Positions 43,260 to 51,731 of a stretch of 64,000 bases of DNA are shown piece after piece (position 1 is the first letter of the stretch; every line of letters starts with the position of its first letter). The stretch spans positions 2,857,001 to 2,921,000 of the forward strand of contig NZ_AP024485.1 in the NCBI RefSeq assembly GCF_020886695.1, in the 5' to 3' direction. A program made the translations under genes and the position numbers. The notes under the pieces are model-generated. The model saw only the letters and a list, made by a program, of their open reading frames with translations, was not told where the DNA came from and ran no database searches. This DNA is from Pseudodesulfovibrio sediminis (GTDB lineage Bacteria; Desulfobacterota; Desulfovibrionia; Desulfovibrionales; Desulfovibrionaceae).

Positions 43260-46200
43260 TTAGTACAGCCATACCCGCATCATGGAGAGCAGTTTGTCAG
43301 TGTTTACAGGTTTTGCCAGATAATCACTGGCTCCGGCTTCGATGCACTTGCTGCGGTCACCCTTCATGGCCTTGGCGGTCAGGGCGATTATCGGCAGCTT
43401 TTCATACTGTCGTTGCTTGCGAATCTCGGTCATGGCCTCATAGCCGTCCATTTCGGGCATCATGATATCCATGAGGATGCAGTCTATGGCGGCATTCTCT
43501 TTCAGTTTGTCCAGACACTCCAGGCCGTTCTTCGCGGCGATGACATCCATGTTCTTTTCTTCGAGTACGCTGGTCAGGGCAAAGACGTTGCGCATGTCGT
43601 CATCCACCAGCAGGACCGTCTTGTTGCTCAGCACGGACTCCTTGTCGTGGACCATCTGGAGCATCTTCTGTTTGTCTGCGGGCAGGTCGGCCTCGATGCG
43701 GTGGAGGAAGAGCGCGGATTCTTCGAGCAGCCGTTCCGGTGATTTGGCGCCCTTGATAATGATACTCTCCGCATATCTGTTCAGCTGTTTTTCCTCGTCC
43801 ACGGTCAGGTCGCGGCCTGTATAAATGATGACCGGGACGCGGCAGGCCGTTTCATCGAGCCGGATTTTTTCCAGGAGGTCGAAGCCGGACATGTCCTCCA
43901 GGCCGAGGTCCAGGATCATGCAGTCATAGTTGCCCCGCACGAGTTCCTCAAAGGCTTCGTGGCCACTGCTGACAGCCGTGGTCCTGACGTCGCCATTGCC
44001 GATGAGGAGTTCTATGCTCTGGCGCTGAATGGTGTCGTCTTCCACCAGCAGCAGATTGCTGACAGGGCGGGAGATGGTGTCTTCCAGTCTGCTGAAGGCT
44101 TCCTCTATGTTCTCCATGGTCACGGGTTTGGACAGGAAACCGATGGCGCCCATGCGCATGGCATCCAGTGAGCTGTCCTTGGCCGACATGAAGTGGACCG
44201 GGATGTGCCGGAGGTCGGGGTTGTCCTTGAGCCGTTCCATGACAGTCCACCCGTCGATGCCGGGCAGGCCGATATCAAGGATGATGGCACTGGGTTTGTA
44301 ATAGTCCGCGAAGTGGAGACCGGTTTCGCCGTCTTCCGCGACCAGACACAGGAACCCGCGTTCACGACCGAAGTCCCGCATGACTTTGGCAAAGGTGCGG
44401 TCGTCTTCGATAATCAGCAGGCTGCGGGCCTCAGGCGTCGCGTGTTCCCGGTCATCTTCAAGAAATTCCTGTTCGCATGGGGGCACTTTGGATGAGATCG
44501 TCGGATTCTGGTCGATTTCCTCCGGTGGTGCGCATGCTTTGAACGCTTCGGTGCCGCTGTCTTCCTCTTCCTGTTCGCTGGTGTCCGGAGGCGCGGCAGG
44601 GCTGCTCTGTTGCTCTGCTTTTTCCGGGATGAGCCCTGCGGGCAGGATGCGGTTCCGTCGGGATTGTTCGGTATAGGTCTCAGGCAGGATGATGGTGAAG
44701 GTGCTGCCTTGGTTCTCGATACTCTGGAGACGGATAATGCCGCCAAGCAGTGCGGTCAACTCCTTGGAAATGGACAGGCCCAGACCGGTCCCGCCATAGG
44801 TGCGGCTGGTGCTCCCGTCCGCCTGCTGGAACGCCTGGAATATGGCTTCCTGCTTCTCCAGCGGGATTCCAATGCCATCGTCCTTGACGGAAAAGGCCAG
44901 CGAGGTCGCAGGGTCGAGCTCGGAGTTGACGAGGAGGGCTGGCGAAGGCCGGGAAATGGAAACCGAGACTATGCCCTGCCGGGTGAATTTGAAGGCATTG
45001 GCCAGCAGGTTGCGGAGCACCTGTTGTAGCCGCTGTGAATCGGTCCTGATGCTGTTCGGCAGGTCGTTGGTTACGGTGATGTCAAAGGTGATGCCTTTCT
45101 CTGCGGCCATGTCATTGAACAGGCGTTGCAGGTCGGTGATGAGCGTCTCGATCTGCAGGTCGTCGATGACCAGTTCGATCTTGCCTGCTTCAACCTTGGA
45201 GAGATCAAGCACTTCGTTGATCAGTGTCAGGAGATCGGAGCCGGACGAGTGAATGGCCTTGGAAGATTCGACCTGACGTGTGGTCAAGTTGCCTTCCTTG
45301 TTCTGGCCCAGCAGTTGGGACAGAATGAGGATGGAGTTCAAAGGTGTCCTGAGTTCATGGGACATGTTGGCCAGGAACTCGGATTTGTATTTGCTGGCCT
45401 GTTCCAGATCATGCGCTTTCTGGCGTACAATTTCCTGAGCTTTGACCAGATCGGCGTTTTTGCTGACGATCGCTGCTTTCTGTTCTTCCAGCGCCAGAGT
45501 CCGTTCCTCCAGCTCTTCGTTGGTGACGCGCAGTTCTTCCTGTTGCGCCTGGAGTTCGGCCTCGGATTCCTTCAGGGCGGAGGTTTGCTCCTCGAGCTCT
45601 TCGTTGGTGACGCGCAGCTCTTCCTGCTGTGCCTGAAGCTCGGCCTCGGATTCCTTGAGGACCTCGGCCTGCGCTTCCAGTTCGTCATTGGTGACACGGA
45701 GCTCTTCCTGCTGTTCCTGAGCCTGATGGAGCAGGTCCTGAATGACCTGACGCGACCTGGCCGTGTTCAGCAGGATGGCGGCGCTCTCCATGTTCTGATC
45801 AATAAACAGCAGTTGCAGCGGTGAGAAGGCGTGGACCGATCCAAGCAGCAATACGCCCACAACCTGCTCTTCAAAAGCGATGGGGGCGGCCATGAAATGC
45901 GAGGGGATACCCTCTCCGGCGCCATAGTTGAGGGCAGGAACTTCCTTGCGGATATTGCTGTAGGATAACGTCTCGTTTGTCTTGGCAGCCTGACCAACCA
46001 TGCCTTCGCCGAACTGGATTCGGTCGAAAATTCCATCCCGGTCGCTGAAGGCGTAGCTCGCCTTGAGTTTCAGGTCCGTGTCGGTGAGGAGATAGAGCGC
46101 GCCGAGTTGGGCGTTCATATGTTTGGTCACGAACGTCACCAGCCGCTGGCATAAAACCTCGACCTCCATCTCTCCGGTCATTTCGTCGTGCAGACCTTCC

Positions 46201-47432
46201 TTTCCCCGTTTGAGCCAGTCGAGTTCGTGGAGGTTCTTCGCCATACTGTTCAATGCCCTGGCGAGATCGCCCAGTTCATCCTTTTGCGGCAATTCAAGCT
46301 TGGCTTCGAGGTTGCCTTCGGAGATGGCCTGGGCAAAGCGCATATCAGCAACAATGGGGGTCGTGATCGTCTTGGAAAAATACAAGGCCCAGCCGGTAAT
46401 GAGGGCGAGCATGAATCCGGCCAGAATCACCATAAGTTCAAACGTCCGATCAATGGGTGCAGTGACTTCATCCTTGTTGATCTTGGAGACCAGGTACCAG
46501 TCAAGGCCGGGTATTTCGAGCTGATCAAAGGCGACCAGTACGGGATTGCCCACGCTGTCAATGTAGGTCTTGTGTCCTCCGGCCCGGCCCGCGGCGACAG
46601 CGTCCTGCCAATAGCTCAGGGGGGTTTTGAATGTGTGGCCGACGACATATGCGTCGTTCCCCATGGTGCGCAGATTGCTGCGGAGTTCGTAAGCGCCTGT
46701 TTTGGCGGAGATGCCGAACAGGTAGGACTCGCCTGTCTCTCCCATGCCTTTTCTGGAGTCGACCGCGTGGGTGATCTCCTCGGCGGTCAATTGCAGGACC
46801 AGTACGGCCTGTATCGTGCCGTCTGTGTCGCGAACGGGTTCGGCAATGAAGGCGGATTGCTGGTTGGCGCTCGGACTGTAGGCGTGAAAATCAGTGATGG
46901 CGGTTGCCCCGGTGTCCAGCGCCTTGCGCCAGGCAGTGGCCAGCCCGGAGTTCTTGAATTGGCCTGTACTCAGACTGGTTCCCAGATCGGCTTCCTCGGT
47001 CACGGAAAACAGGACGTTTCCCTTGTCGGCGTCGATCAGGATCAGATTGTTGTAGCGATAGGTTGCCACATAGTGGGTCAGCGGTCTTACAAAGGGCTCT
47101 ATGGTGTCGAGATAGTGCTTGTTTCGGGTGACGATCGACGTCTTGATGTCACTGGTCGTGGCCTTGTATTCCTCAAGCTTGTTGACGAGACCTTCGATCC
47201 GTTCGGCCTCGGCCAGAACCTGTATGTCGGCAAAACAGCGGGTAAAGTAGTCCTCGATCTGTCCTTTTCGGATGGACTGGATGGTGAGCAGGTGGTTGAA
47301 GGATTTCTCCATCAAGGATTGCGTGTTCAGTTTGGCACTGAAAAAACCGACTGCCACCAGTGGAATGACACCAGTTATGAGAAAAAACAGAACAAGTTTT
47401 GGTCTGATACGGATGTCTGACAGGCGGATCAT
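43260..47432 (-). CDS. Large hybrid sensor histidine kinase (Cache-HAMP-GAF-coil-HK-3xREC)
   Basis: A 1390-residue membrane protein. TM1 (13-32) and TM2 (about 336-356) enclose a Cache-like periplasmic sensor. Then HAMP (about 355-410), GAF (about 420-560) and a heptad coiled coil of 28-residue repeats (about 569-660, EELRVTNEELEEQ core), followed by HisKA with His near 690 (LANMSHELRTP), HATPase_c (about 750-920) and three receivers (about 1010, 1127, 1270) with Asp in ILDIGLPG, ILDLGLED and LMDIMMPE. The second receiver has a less typical Asp neighbour sequence. All HK motifs are intact. It is first in an operon with cheR, cheB and a GGDEF regulator, and likely links a periplasmic signal to cyclic-di-GMP. 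Confidence 0.95.
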   Translation of the reverse strand: MIRLSDIRIRPKLVLFFLITGVIPLVAVGFFSAKLNTQSLMEKSFNHLLTIQSIRKGQIEDYFTRCFADIQVLAEAERIEGLVNKLEEYKATTSDIKTSIVTRNKHYLDTIEPFVRPLTHYVATYRYNNLILIDADKGNVLFSVTEEADLGTSLSTGQFKNSGLATAWRKALDTGATAITDFHAYSPSANQQSAFIAEPVRDTDGTIQAVLVLQLTAEEITHAVDSRKGMGETGESYLFGISAKTGAYELRSNLRTMGNDAYVVGHTFKTPLSYWQDAVAAGRAGGHKTYIDSVGNPVLVAFDQLEIPGLDWYLVSKINKDEVTAPIDRTFELMVILAGFMLALITGWALYFSKTITTPIVADMRFAQAISEGNLEAKLELPQKDELGDLARALNSMAKNLHELDWLKRGKEGLHDEMTGEMEVEVLCQRLVTFVTKHMNAQLGALYLLTDTDLKLKASYAFSDRDGIFDRIQFGEGMVGQAAKTNETLSYSNIRKEVPALNYGAGEGIPSHFMAAPIAFEEQVVGVLLLGSVHAFSPLQLLFIDQNMESAAILLNTARSRQVIQDLLHQAQEQQEELRVTNDELEAQAEVLKESEAELQAQQEELRVTNEELEEQTSALKESEAELQAQQEELRVTNEELEERTLALEEQKAAIVSKNADLVKAQEIVRQKAHDLEQASKYKSEFLANMSHELRTPLNSILILSQLLGQNKEGNLTTRQVESSKAIHSSGSDLLTLINEVLDLSKVEAGKIELVIDDLQIETLITDLQRLFNDMAAEKGITFDITVTNDLPNSIRTDSQRLQQVLRNLLANAFKFTRQGIVSVSISRPSPALLVNSELDPATSLAFSVKDDGIGIPLEKQEAIFQAFQQADGSTSRTYGGTGLGLSISKELTALLGGIIRLQSIENQGSTFTIILPETYTEQSRRNRILPAGLIPEKAEQQSSPAAPPDTSEQEEEDSGTEAFKACAPPEEIDQNPTISSKVPPCEQEFLEDDREHATPEARSLLIIEDDRTFAKVMRDFGRERGFLCLVAEDGETGLHFADYYKPSAIILDIGLPGIDGWTVMERLKDNPDLRHIPVHFMSAKDSSLDAMRMGAIGFLSKPVTMENIEEAFSRLEDTISRPVSNLLLVEDDTIQRQSIELLIGNGDVRTTAVSSGHEAFEELVRGNYDCMILDLGLEDMSGFDLLEKIRLDETACRVPVIIYTGRDLTVDEEKQLNRYAESIIIKGAKSPERLLEESALFLHRIEADLPADKQKMLQMVHDKESVLSNKTVLLVDDDMRNVFALTSVLEEKNMDVIAAKNGLECLDKLKENAAIDCILMDIMMPEMDGYEAMTEIRKQRQYEKLPIIALTAKAMKGDRSKCIEAGASDYLAKPVNTDKLLSMMRVWLY
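45479..45731 (-). repeat. Tandem 84-bp repeat in the hybrid kinase gene
   Basis: About three copies of 28 codons encode the coiled-coil unit around EELRVTNEELEEQ. The copies are highly similar at DNA level, with the strings CTCTTCGTTGGTGACGCGCAG and its variants recurring at a constant 84-base step. The period is four heptads, so gain or loss of a unit keeps both frame and heptad phase. Confidence 0.8.
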
Positions 47433-47630
47433 GAAAGCTCCAAAAGGTGGTGTCTGCGGTATTGACTTGAATTGTCTAGTGATTTTTTGCGTTGCTTTGT
47501 TTCTTGCAACTATACCTATTTATTCTGCTCCATACTGGTAATCGTTCTTGGCCCGGTGATCAACCTTATTAGGCAAGGCCTATAGAGAGTCTCTGCCGTG
47601 ACGGCCCGATATGCAATGGAAGAGGCCGCG

Positions 47631-48677
47631 TCAGGGTTGGTTCAGTTCGGGCTTGTTAAGGGTGGCGAGCACATATTCACCGAGGTGCTGGGAGGCGTTG
47701 ATGAAGCTGAGTACCTGAAAGAGGCGGCGGACCTGAAACCGTTCGGTCACCCCCTGGCGGCGCAGCTCAAGAAAACGGTTCTCGATGGCGTCCACGGCAG
47801 CGGCGAGGGCATGGGTGTCGTGCTTTTCGCCAGAGCCTATGGCGCGCAGGGCGGCTGACGTGGTTCTGGTCAGTTCCGTGAGTTCCGGAGCCATGATGAT
47901 ATCAAACCCGTCGCCTTCCACATCGTTGAGCAGAAGGGGCATGGATTGCAGCCGTTCCAGAACCGAATGGAGAACGTTGACCTGTAATGACAGCAGGTTG
48001 ACGTCGTCGCGGAAAAACCGTCGCTCCAATGCATAGACCTTGTGAAACATGGCCCTGTTCTCCTGGGTCTGCCCCACCAGATCAAAAAAGAGGTCAGGGT
48101 CGGTCTTTTGCTGGCGATTGAGAAAGTTGCTCATGAGCAGGGCGTAATGGTCCGCCAGCTCTTTATATTGAATTTGTACCCGCTCCCGGAGCACGGCTCC
48201 TGTTCGGCTGGGCCAGATGACCACGGAAACAAAGAAGGCACACAGGACGCCGATGCCGATCTCCGCCACGCGCAGGAGCGTGAACATGATGCGATGGTCT
48301 TCGCCAAGGCTGGTCAGGAAGACGATGGACAAGGTAATGGCCGCCATGCGGTATCGGGCGTTATACCGTGTCAGATAGGCGCAAACCCCGGTTCCGATGA
48401 ATATGGCCAGGAGTGTGTAGAGCGGGGTGGGGGGGAAGATCAGGATGCAGAGTATGCCGATGGCCGCGCCCAGGGCGGTGCCTGTAAAGCGGTAGACGCA
48501 CATCTGAATGGAGTCCGCGACATGCATCTGCATGACGATAACGGTAGTGATGACAGCCCAGTACGCATACGGAAGTTGTATCTGGTTTGACACGAAATAG
48601 GCGAGCACACTGGCTATTCCGACCTTGATGCCGTGTCGTACATGATTCTGGGTGATGCTCTTCGTGAACTGGGACAT
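47631..48677 (-). CDS. FUSC-family membrane protein (aromatic-acid exporter-like)
   Basis: The ATG at 48677 begins MSQFTKSITQNHVRHGIKVG, a start typical for the family; the frame to 48743 is not supported. Six hydrophobic segments fill the first 165 residues (VASVLAYFVSNQ style, YAYWAVITTVIVMQM, TALGAAIGILCILIF, TLLAIFIGTGVCAYLTRY) before a long cytoplasmic helical part. This is the FUSC/ArAE group, whose members export aromatic acids or fusaric acid, usually with a partner membrane-fusion protein, which is absent here. About 348 residues is about half of a two-repeat FUSC protein, matching the short class. Confidence 0.88.
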   Translation of the reverse strand: MSQFTKSITQNHVRHGIKVGIASVLAYFVSNQIQLPYAYWAVITTVIVMQMHVADSIQMCVYRFTGTALGAAIGILCILIFPPTPLYTLLAIFIGTGVCAYLTRYNARYRMAAITLSIVFLTSLGEDHRIMFTLLRVAEIGIGVLCAFFVSVVIWPSRTGAVLRERVQIQYKELADHYALLMSNFLNRQQKTDPDLFFDLVGQTQENRAMFHKVYALERRFFRDDVNLLSLQVNVLHSVLERLQSMPLLLNDVEGDGFDIIMAPELTELTRTTSAALRAIGSGEKHDTHALAAAVDAIENRFLELRRQGVTERFQVRRLFQVLSFINASQHLGEYVLATLNKPELNQP

Positions 48678-49083
48678 GGTTCTTCTTGTGGCACATGTTA
48701 TGGGGGAGTGCCAGACGGCTGTGCTTTCCGTTGACGCCGACACGCTTTGTCACAACTGGTGCAGCAGGTCAACCTTATCGCTCCTTGACGGAGGGATTCA
48801 GGGATGTCGATAAATTGTTGTGTACGCCACAAAGAGAAAGGCTCCATGGCGGTGATTGGAGCCTTTCTGGGGGAGTTCCCGGCGGGATGCCGGGAAAACG
48901 ATGTGATTGTGTGGTGTCGATAGTAAACACCTTAGCTTTCCGCGAGACAATAGGGGAAGTTCCCTTTATGTGCTCATGAGCTGGGACAATGTCCCGATCG
49001 TGCGGCCTGATACGAAAAAGCCGCTCTTCCTCGACAGAAGAGCGGCTTGTATCTTGTAGTAAATAGTGCTGAATACCGGGTGG
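48678..49083. other. Structured intergenic stretch
   Basis: About 400 bases without a gene, holding several hairpins: GAAAGGCTCCA/TGGAGCCTTTC (48836-48866), TTCCCGGC/GCCGGGAA (48876-48896) and GGGACAATGTCCC near 48983-48995. A candidate plus-strand promoter (TTGACG, 18 bases, GATAAA) lies at about 48783-48812. The right end is the minus-strand terminator of the 85-aa gene. A small RNA is possible but unproven. Confidence 0.4.
49016..49048 (-). terminator. Terminator of the YkgJ/85-aa gene pair
   Basis: A 12-bp perfect stem (AAGCCGCTCTTC and its complement, 7-base loop). On the minus strand it runs into TTTTTC. It lies about 35 bases after the 85-aa gene. Confidence 0.85.
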
Positions 49084-49341
49084 TTATCCTTCGGTCAGCA
49101 GCTTTTTGGCAATGTCCAGATCATACAGCGCCATGGGGTTCCGGTCCGTGCCCTTTTCTCGGAACATGGCCGCAGCCTGTTCAATGACATCAAAGGGCAT
49201 CCAGCCGTGCTTTTCCCAGATGATCGGTTCGGTCGGATTGTAGAGGCGGAACTGAATCTGGTCATCTTCTTCCCGAACATACATCCGCACCTCGGGGTGC
49301 TGAAGAACAGGTGTATAATAATGGCCGCGTTCGTCTTTCAT
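49084..49341 (-). CDS. Conserved small hypothetical protein (85 aa)
   Basis: AGGAG stands 8 bases before the ATG, and the gene follows the YkgJ gene stop after 11 bases, so it is a real second gene of an operon. The product has a beta-rich first half (HYYTPVLQHPEVRMYVREED, IQFRLYNPTEPIIWEKHGW) and a helical second half (FDVIEQAAAMFREKGTDRNP). No Cys or His cluster and no membrane part. I do not recognise a family; it looks like a cytoplasmic protein of sulfate reducers. Confidence 0.75.
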   Translation of the reverse strand: MKDERGHYYTPVLQHPEVRMYVREEDDQIQFRLYNPTEPIIWEKHGWMPFDVIEQAAAMFREKGTDRNPMALYDLDIAKKLLTEG

Positions 49342-49352
49342 ATCGTTATCTC

Positions 49353-50039
49353 CTAAGAATTGAATCCAAAGCGGAGGGTACCGCCTGTTTCATAGACCTT
49401 GATATTCATGTTTGCCAGCAACACGCGCATGGGCCTGCCGAACAGAAAGTCGTTCAACTCAGGAGCCATGCCCGCCTTTTCCGTTACCAGGCGGCGGACT
49501 TCAGTGTCGAAAACCACCATCTCCTTGAGCTCCTTGCCTGCCTCGGTGTCGCCTTCGCGGGCGGCCATGCCGAGCGCTTCCATGCGGACGGGATTGCATT
49601 TGGCATCGTGCTCGGTGATAAGCTCGAGCAGAGGGTGTCCTTCGGGCAGGACGTCGGTGCGGCTCAGGCGGCCCTTGTCATACATGGCGCTCAATGGAGC
49701 CGTGTCCTGGCAGAAGAGCATTTCGCATTCAATGGGGCGGGTGGAATACACGCCGCACATGTTTGATTCGGGGCTGAAGAAAAGACAGGTCCAGTTGCCG
49801 TCGCGGCCCTTGATTTTCAGCACCTCGGATTCAAGGGGGACGACCTTCTCGCCGGGCTGGTCATAGGCGCGTTCACCAGATCTGAGGGTGACGATGTCGG
49901 CAAGGGCGATGGTGCCGTTTTCGATCAGCGGAAGATCCTCGATATGGAGGGCGGGACCGCCTTTACGACAGCATTCCCCACATTGTCTGCATTGCGGTGT
50001 ATTCGAGTCTGATTGTTGCAAGTTTGTATTGCTCCTCAT
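49353..50039 (-). CDS. YkgJ-family cysteine-cluster protein
   Basis: The N-terminal CRQCGECCRKGGPAL (residues 17-31) and the later CLFFSPESNMCGVYSTRPIEC give the eight-Cys-like pattern of the YkgJ / UPF0153 family, thought to bind zinc or an iron-sulfur cluster. A further Cys in MLFCQD and CNP lies downstream. 228 residues is longer than the shortest family members because of a C-terminal helical extension. The start lacks a clear ribosome site. It is followed by the 85-aa gene in the same operon. The reaction is unknown. Confidence 0.9.
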   Translation of the reverse strand: MRSNTNLQQSDSNTPQCRQCGECCRKGGPALHIEDLPLIENGTIALADIVTLRSGERAYDQPGEKVVPLESEVLKIKGRDGNWTCLFFSPESNMCGVYSTRPIECEMLFCQDTAPLSAMYDKGRLSRTDVLPEGHPLLELITEHDAKCNPVRMEALGMAAREGDTEAGKELKEMVVFDTEVRRLVTEKAGMAPELNDFLFGRPMRVLLANMNIKVYETGGTLRFGFNS

Positions 50040-50396
50040 ATGCTTTTGCGGTAACGATTATAGCGTTCCACAACCTGCGCAATGGGACCGATACTCCGGG
50101 AAGGCTGTAATGGCAACCCCCTGATGACGGTTCCTGTCTCGCACAGGTTGGTGCATAGGTTATATTAATGAGGATGGACAATGTTTTCTTGGATATTTCG
50201 GTTGACATAAAACCGTTATGTTCAGTACGTTGGCGGTCCTGCATACCTTGTGAATAATGGTGCAAAGCTGTTATTCGGGGGTATTTGCGTTAAGTAGGAA
50301 AGGCGTTCTGGCTCATGGTGAACTTTCACCGCTTGCCGGCCTGAGCGCAATAATGGTTGATGGCAACATCTTAATCAAACTATGGAGGTTAAGGGA
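50040..50396. other. Control region and leader of dsrA
   Basis: About 357 bases between the divergent YkgJ and dsrA genes without a further gene. It holds the dsrA promoter candidate at 50230-50258, a perfect TTGACA at 50202-50207 without a matching -10, and a hairpin GGTGAACTTTCACC near 50319-50332 in the leader. The leader would be about 130 bases long. Confidence 0.55.
50230..50258 (+). promoter_or_regulatory. Sigma-70 promoter of dsrA
   Basis: -35 TTGGCG (50230-50235), a 17-base spacer and -10 AATAAT (50253-50258), five of six matches. The sequence TTGTGAA overlapping the -10 equals one half of the Rex redox-repressor consensus, but the other half is poor. Confidence 0.6.
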
Positions 50397-51713
50397 ATGG
50401 CGAAACACAAAACTCCTCTGTTGGATCAGCTGGAAAGCGGCCCGTGGCCCAGCTTTGTATCCGACATCAAACAGGAGGCTGAAGCTCGAGCCAAGAACGA
50501 AAAGGGTCTGGACTACCAGATTCCTGTCGATTGTCCTGACGATTTGCTGGGCGTTCTCGAAATGTCCTACACTGATGGTGAGACTCACTGGAAACACGGC
50601 GGCATCGTTGGCGTTTTCGGTTACGGCGGCGGCGTTATCGGTCGTTACTGTGACCAGCCCGAAATGTTCCCCGGCGTTGCACATTTTCACACCGTTCGTG
50701 TGGCACAGCCCAATGGTAAGTGGTACAGCACCAAGTTGCTCCGCGACTTGATGGACATCTGGGACCTTCGCGGTTCCGGTCTCACCAACATGCATGGCGC
50801 CACCGGCGACATCGTGTTCCTGGGCACCACTACCCCCCAGTTGGAAGAAATTTTCTTCGAGCTGACCCACAACCTGGACATCGACCTCGGTGGTTCCGGT
50901 TCCAACCTGCGTACCCCTGCTTCCTGCATGGGTATGTCCCGTTGTGAGTACGCCTGTTACGATTCTCAGGAGCTGTGCTACAACCTGACCATGGAATTCC
51001 AGGACGAACTTCACCGTCCCGCATTCCCCTACAAGTTCAAGTTCAAGTTCGACGCCTGCCCCAACGGCTGTGTCGCAGCTATTGCTCGTTCTGACCTGTC
51101 CTTCATCGGTACCTGGAAAGACGGCATCCGCATTAATCAGGAAGCAGTCGCTGCTTACGTCGGTGGCGAAATCGCCCCCAACGCAGGCGCACACGCCGGT
51201 AGAGACTGGGGTGCATTCGACATTCAGAAAGAAGTCGTTGATCTCTGTCCGTCCGGTTGCATCAGCTATGATGGCAAACTGACCATTGACAACAAAGAAT
51301 GTGTTCGTTGCATGCACTGCATCAACACCATGCCTCGCGCACTGAAGATCGGTGAAGAGACCGGCTGTTCCATCCTTTGTGGTGCAAAAGCCCCGATCCT
51401 CGACGGTCCCCAGATGGGTTCCCTCCTTATTCCCTTCATCGAAGTGAACAAGGACGACGACTTCCAGGACATCAAGGATGTCGTTGAGAACGTGTGGGAT
51501 TGGTGGATGGAAGAAGGCAAAAACCGTGAACGTATCGGTGAGACCATGAAGCGTCTCGGCCTGGCTGCATTGATCAACGCCGTTGGTGTTGATGTCGATG
51601 CCCGTCACGTTCAGGAGCCTCGCCACAACCCCTACATCTTCTGGAAAGCAGAAGACGTTGACGGTGGTTGGGAACGCGACATCAACGATTTCCGCAAGCG
51701 CCACCAGCGCTAA
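50397..51713 (+). CDS. dsrA: Dissimilatory sulfite reductase, alpha subunit
   Basis: Catalytic subunit of the terminal enzyme of sulfate respiration, reducing sulfite with siroheme and 4Fe4S in an alpha2beta2 core. The ATG at 50397 follows GGAGG by 8 bases. At 438 residues it matches the family. Siroheme-cluster Cys are in CMGMSRCEYAC (Cys177, Cys183) and CPNGC (about 221, 225). The inserted ferredoxin domain has CPSGCISYDG and CVRCMHC. Codon use is strongly biased, with many GTT/CGT/GCA and tidy third positions, as expected for a highly expressed gene. It is first of the dsrABD operon, 18 bases before dsrB. Confidence 0.99.
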   Translation: MAKHKTPLLDQLESGPWPSFVSDIKQEAEARAKNEKGLDYQIPVDCPDDLLGVLEMSYTDGETHWKHGGIVGVFGYGGGVIGRYCDQPEMFPGVAHFHTVRVAQPNGKWYSTKLLRDLMDIWDLRGSGLTNMHGATGDIVFLGTTTPQLEEIFFELTHNLDIDLGGSGSNLRTPASCMGMSRCEYACYDSQELCYNLTMEFQDELHRPAFPYKFKFKFDACPNGCVAAIARSDLSFIGTWKDGIRINQEAVAAYVGGEIAPNAGAHAGRDWGAFDIQKEVVDLCPSGCISYDGKLTIDNKECVRCMHCINTMPRALKIGEETGCSILCGAKAPILDGPQMGSLLIPFIEVNKDDDFQDIKDVVENVWDWWMEEGKNRERIGETMKRLGLAALINAVGVDVDARHVQEPRHNPYIFWKAEDVDGGWERDINDFRKRHQR

Positions 51714-51731
51714 AAAGAGGAGTGAAATAAT

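Noticed and set aside
46188-47420. A 410-codon plus-strand frame in the kinase gene
   Set aside because: Mirror frame of the confident hybrid kinase; composition (Gly/Val/Gln-rich) is that of an antisense reading.
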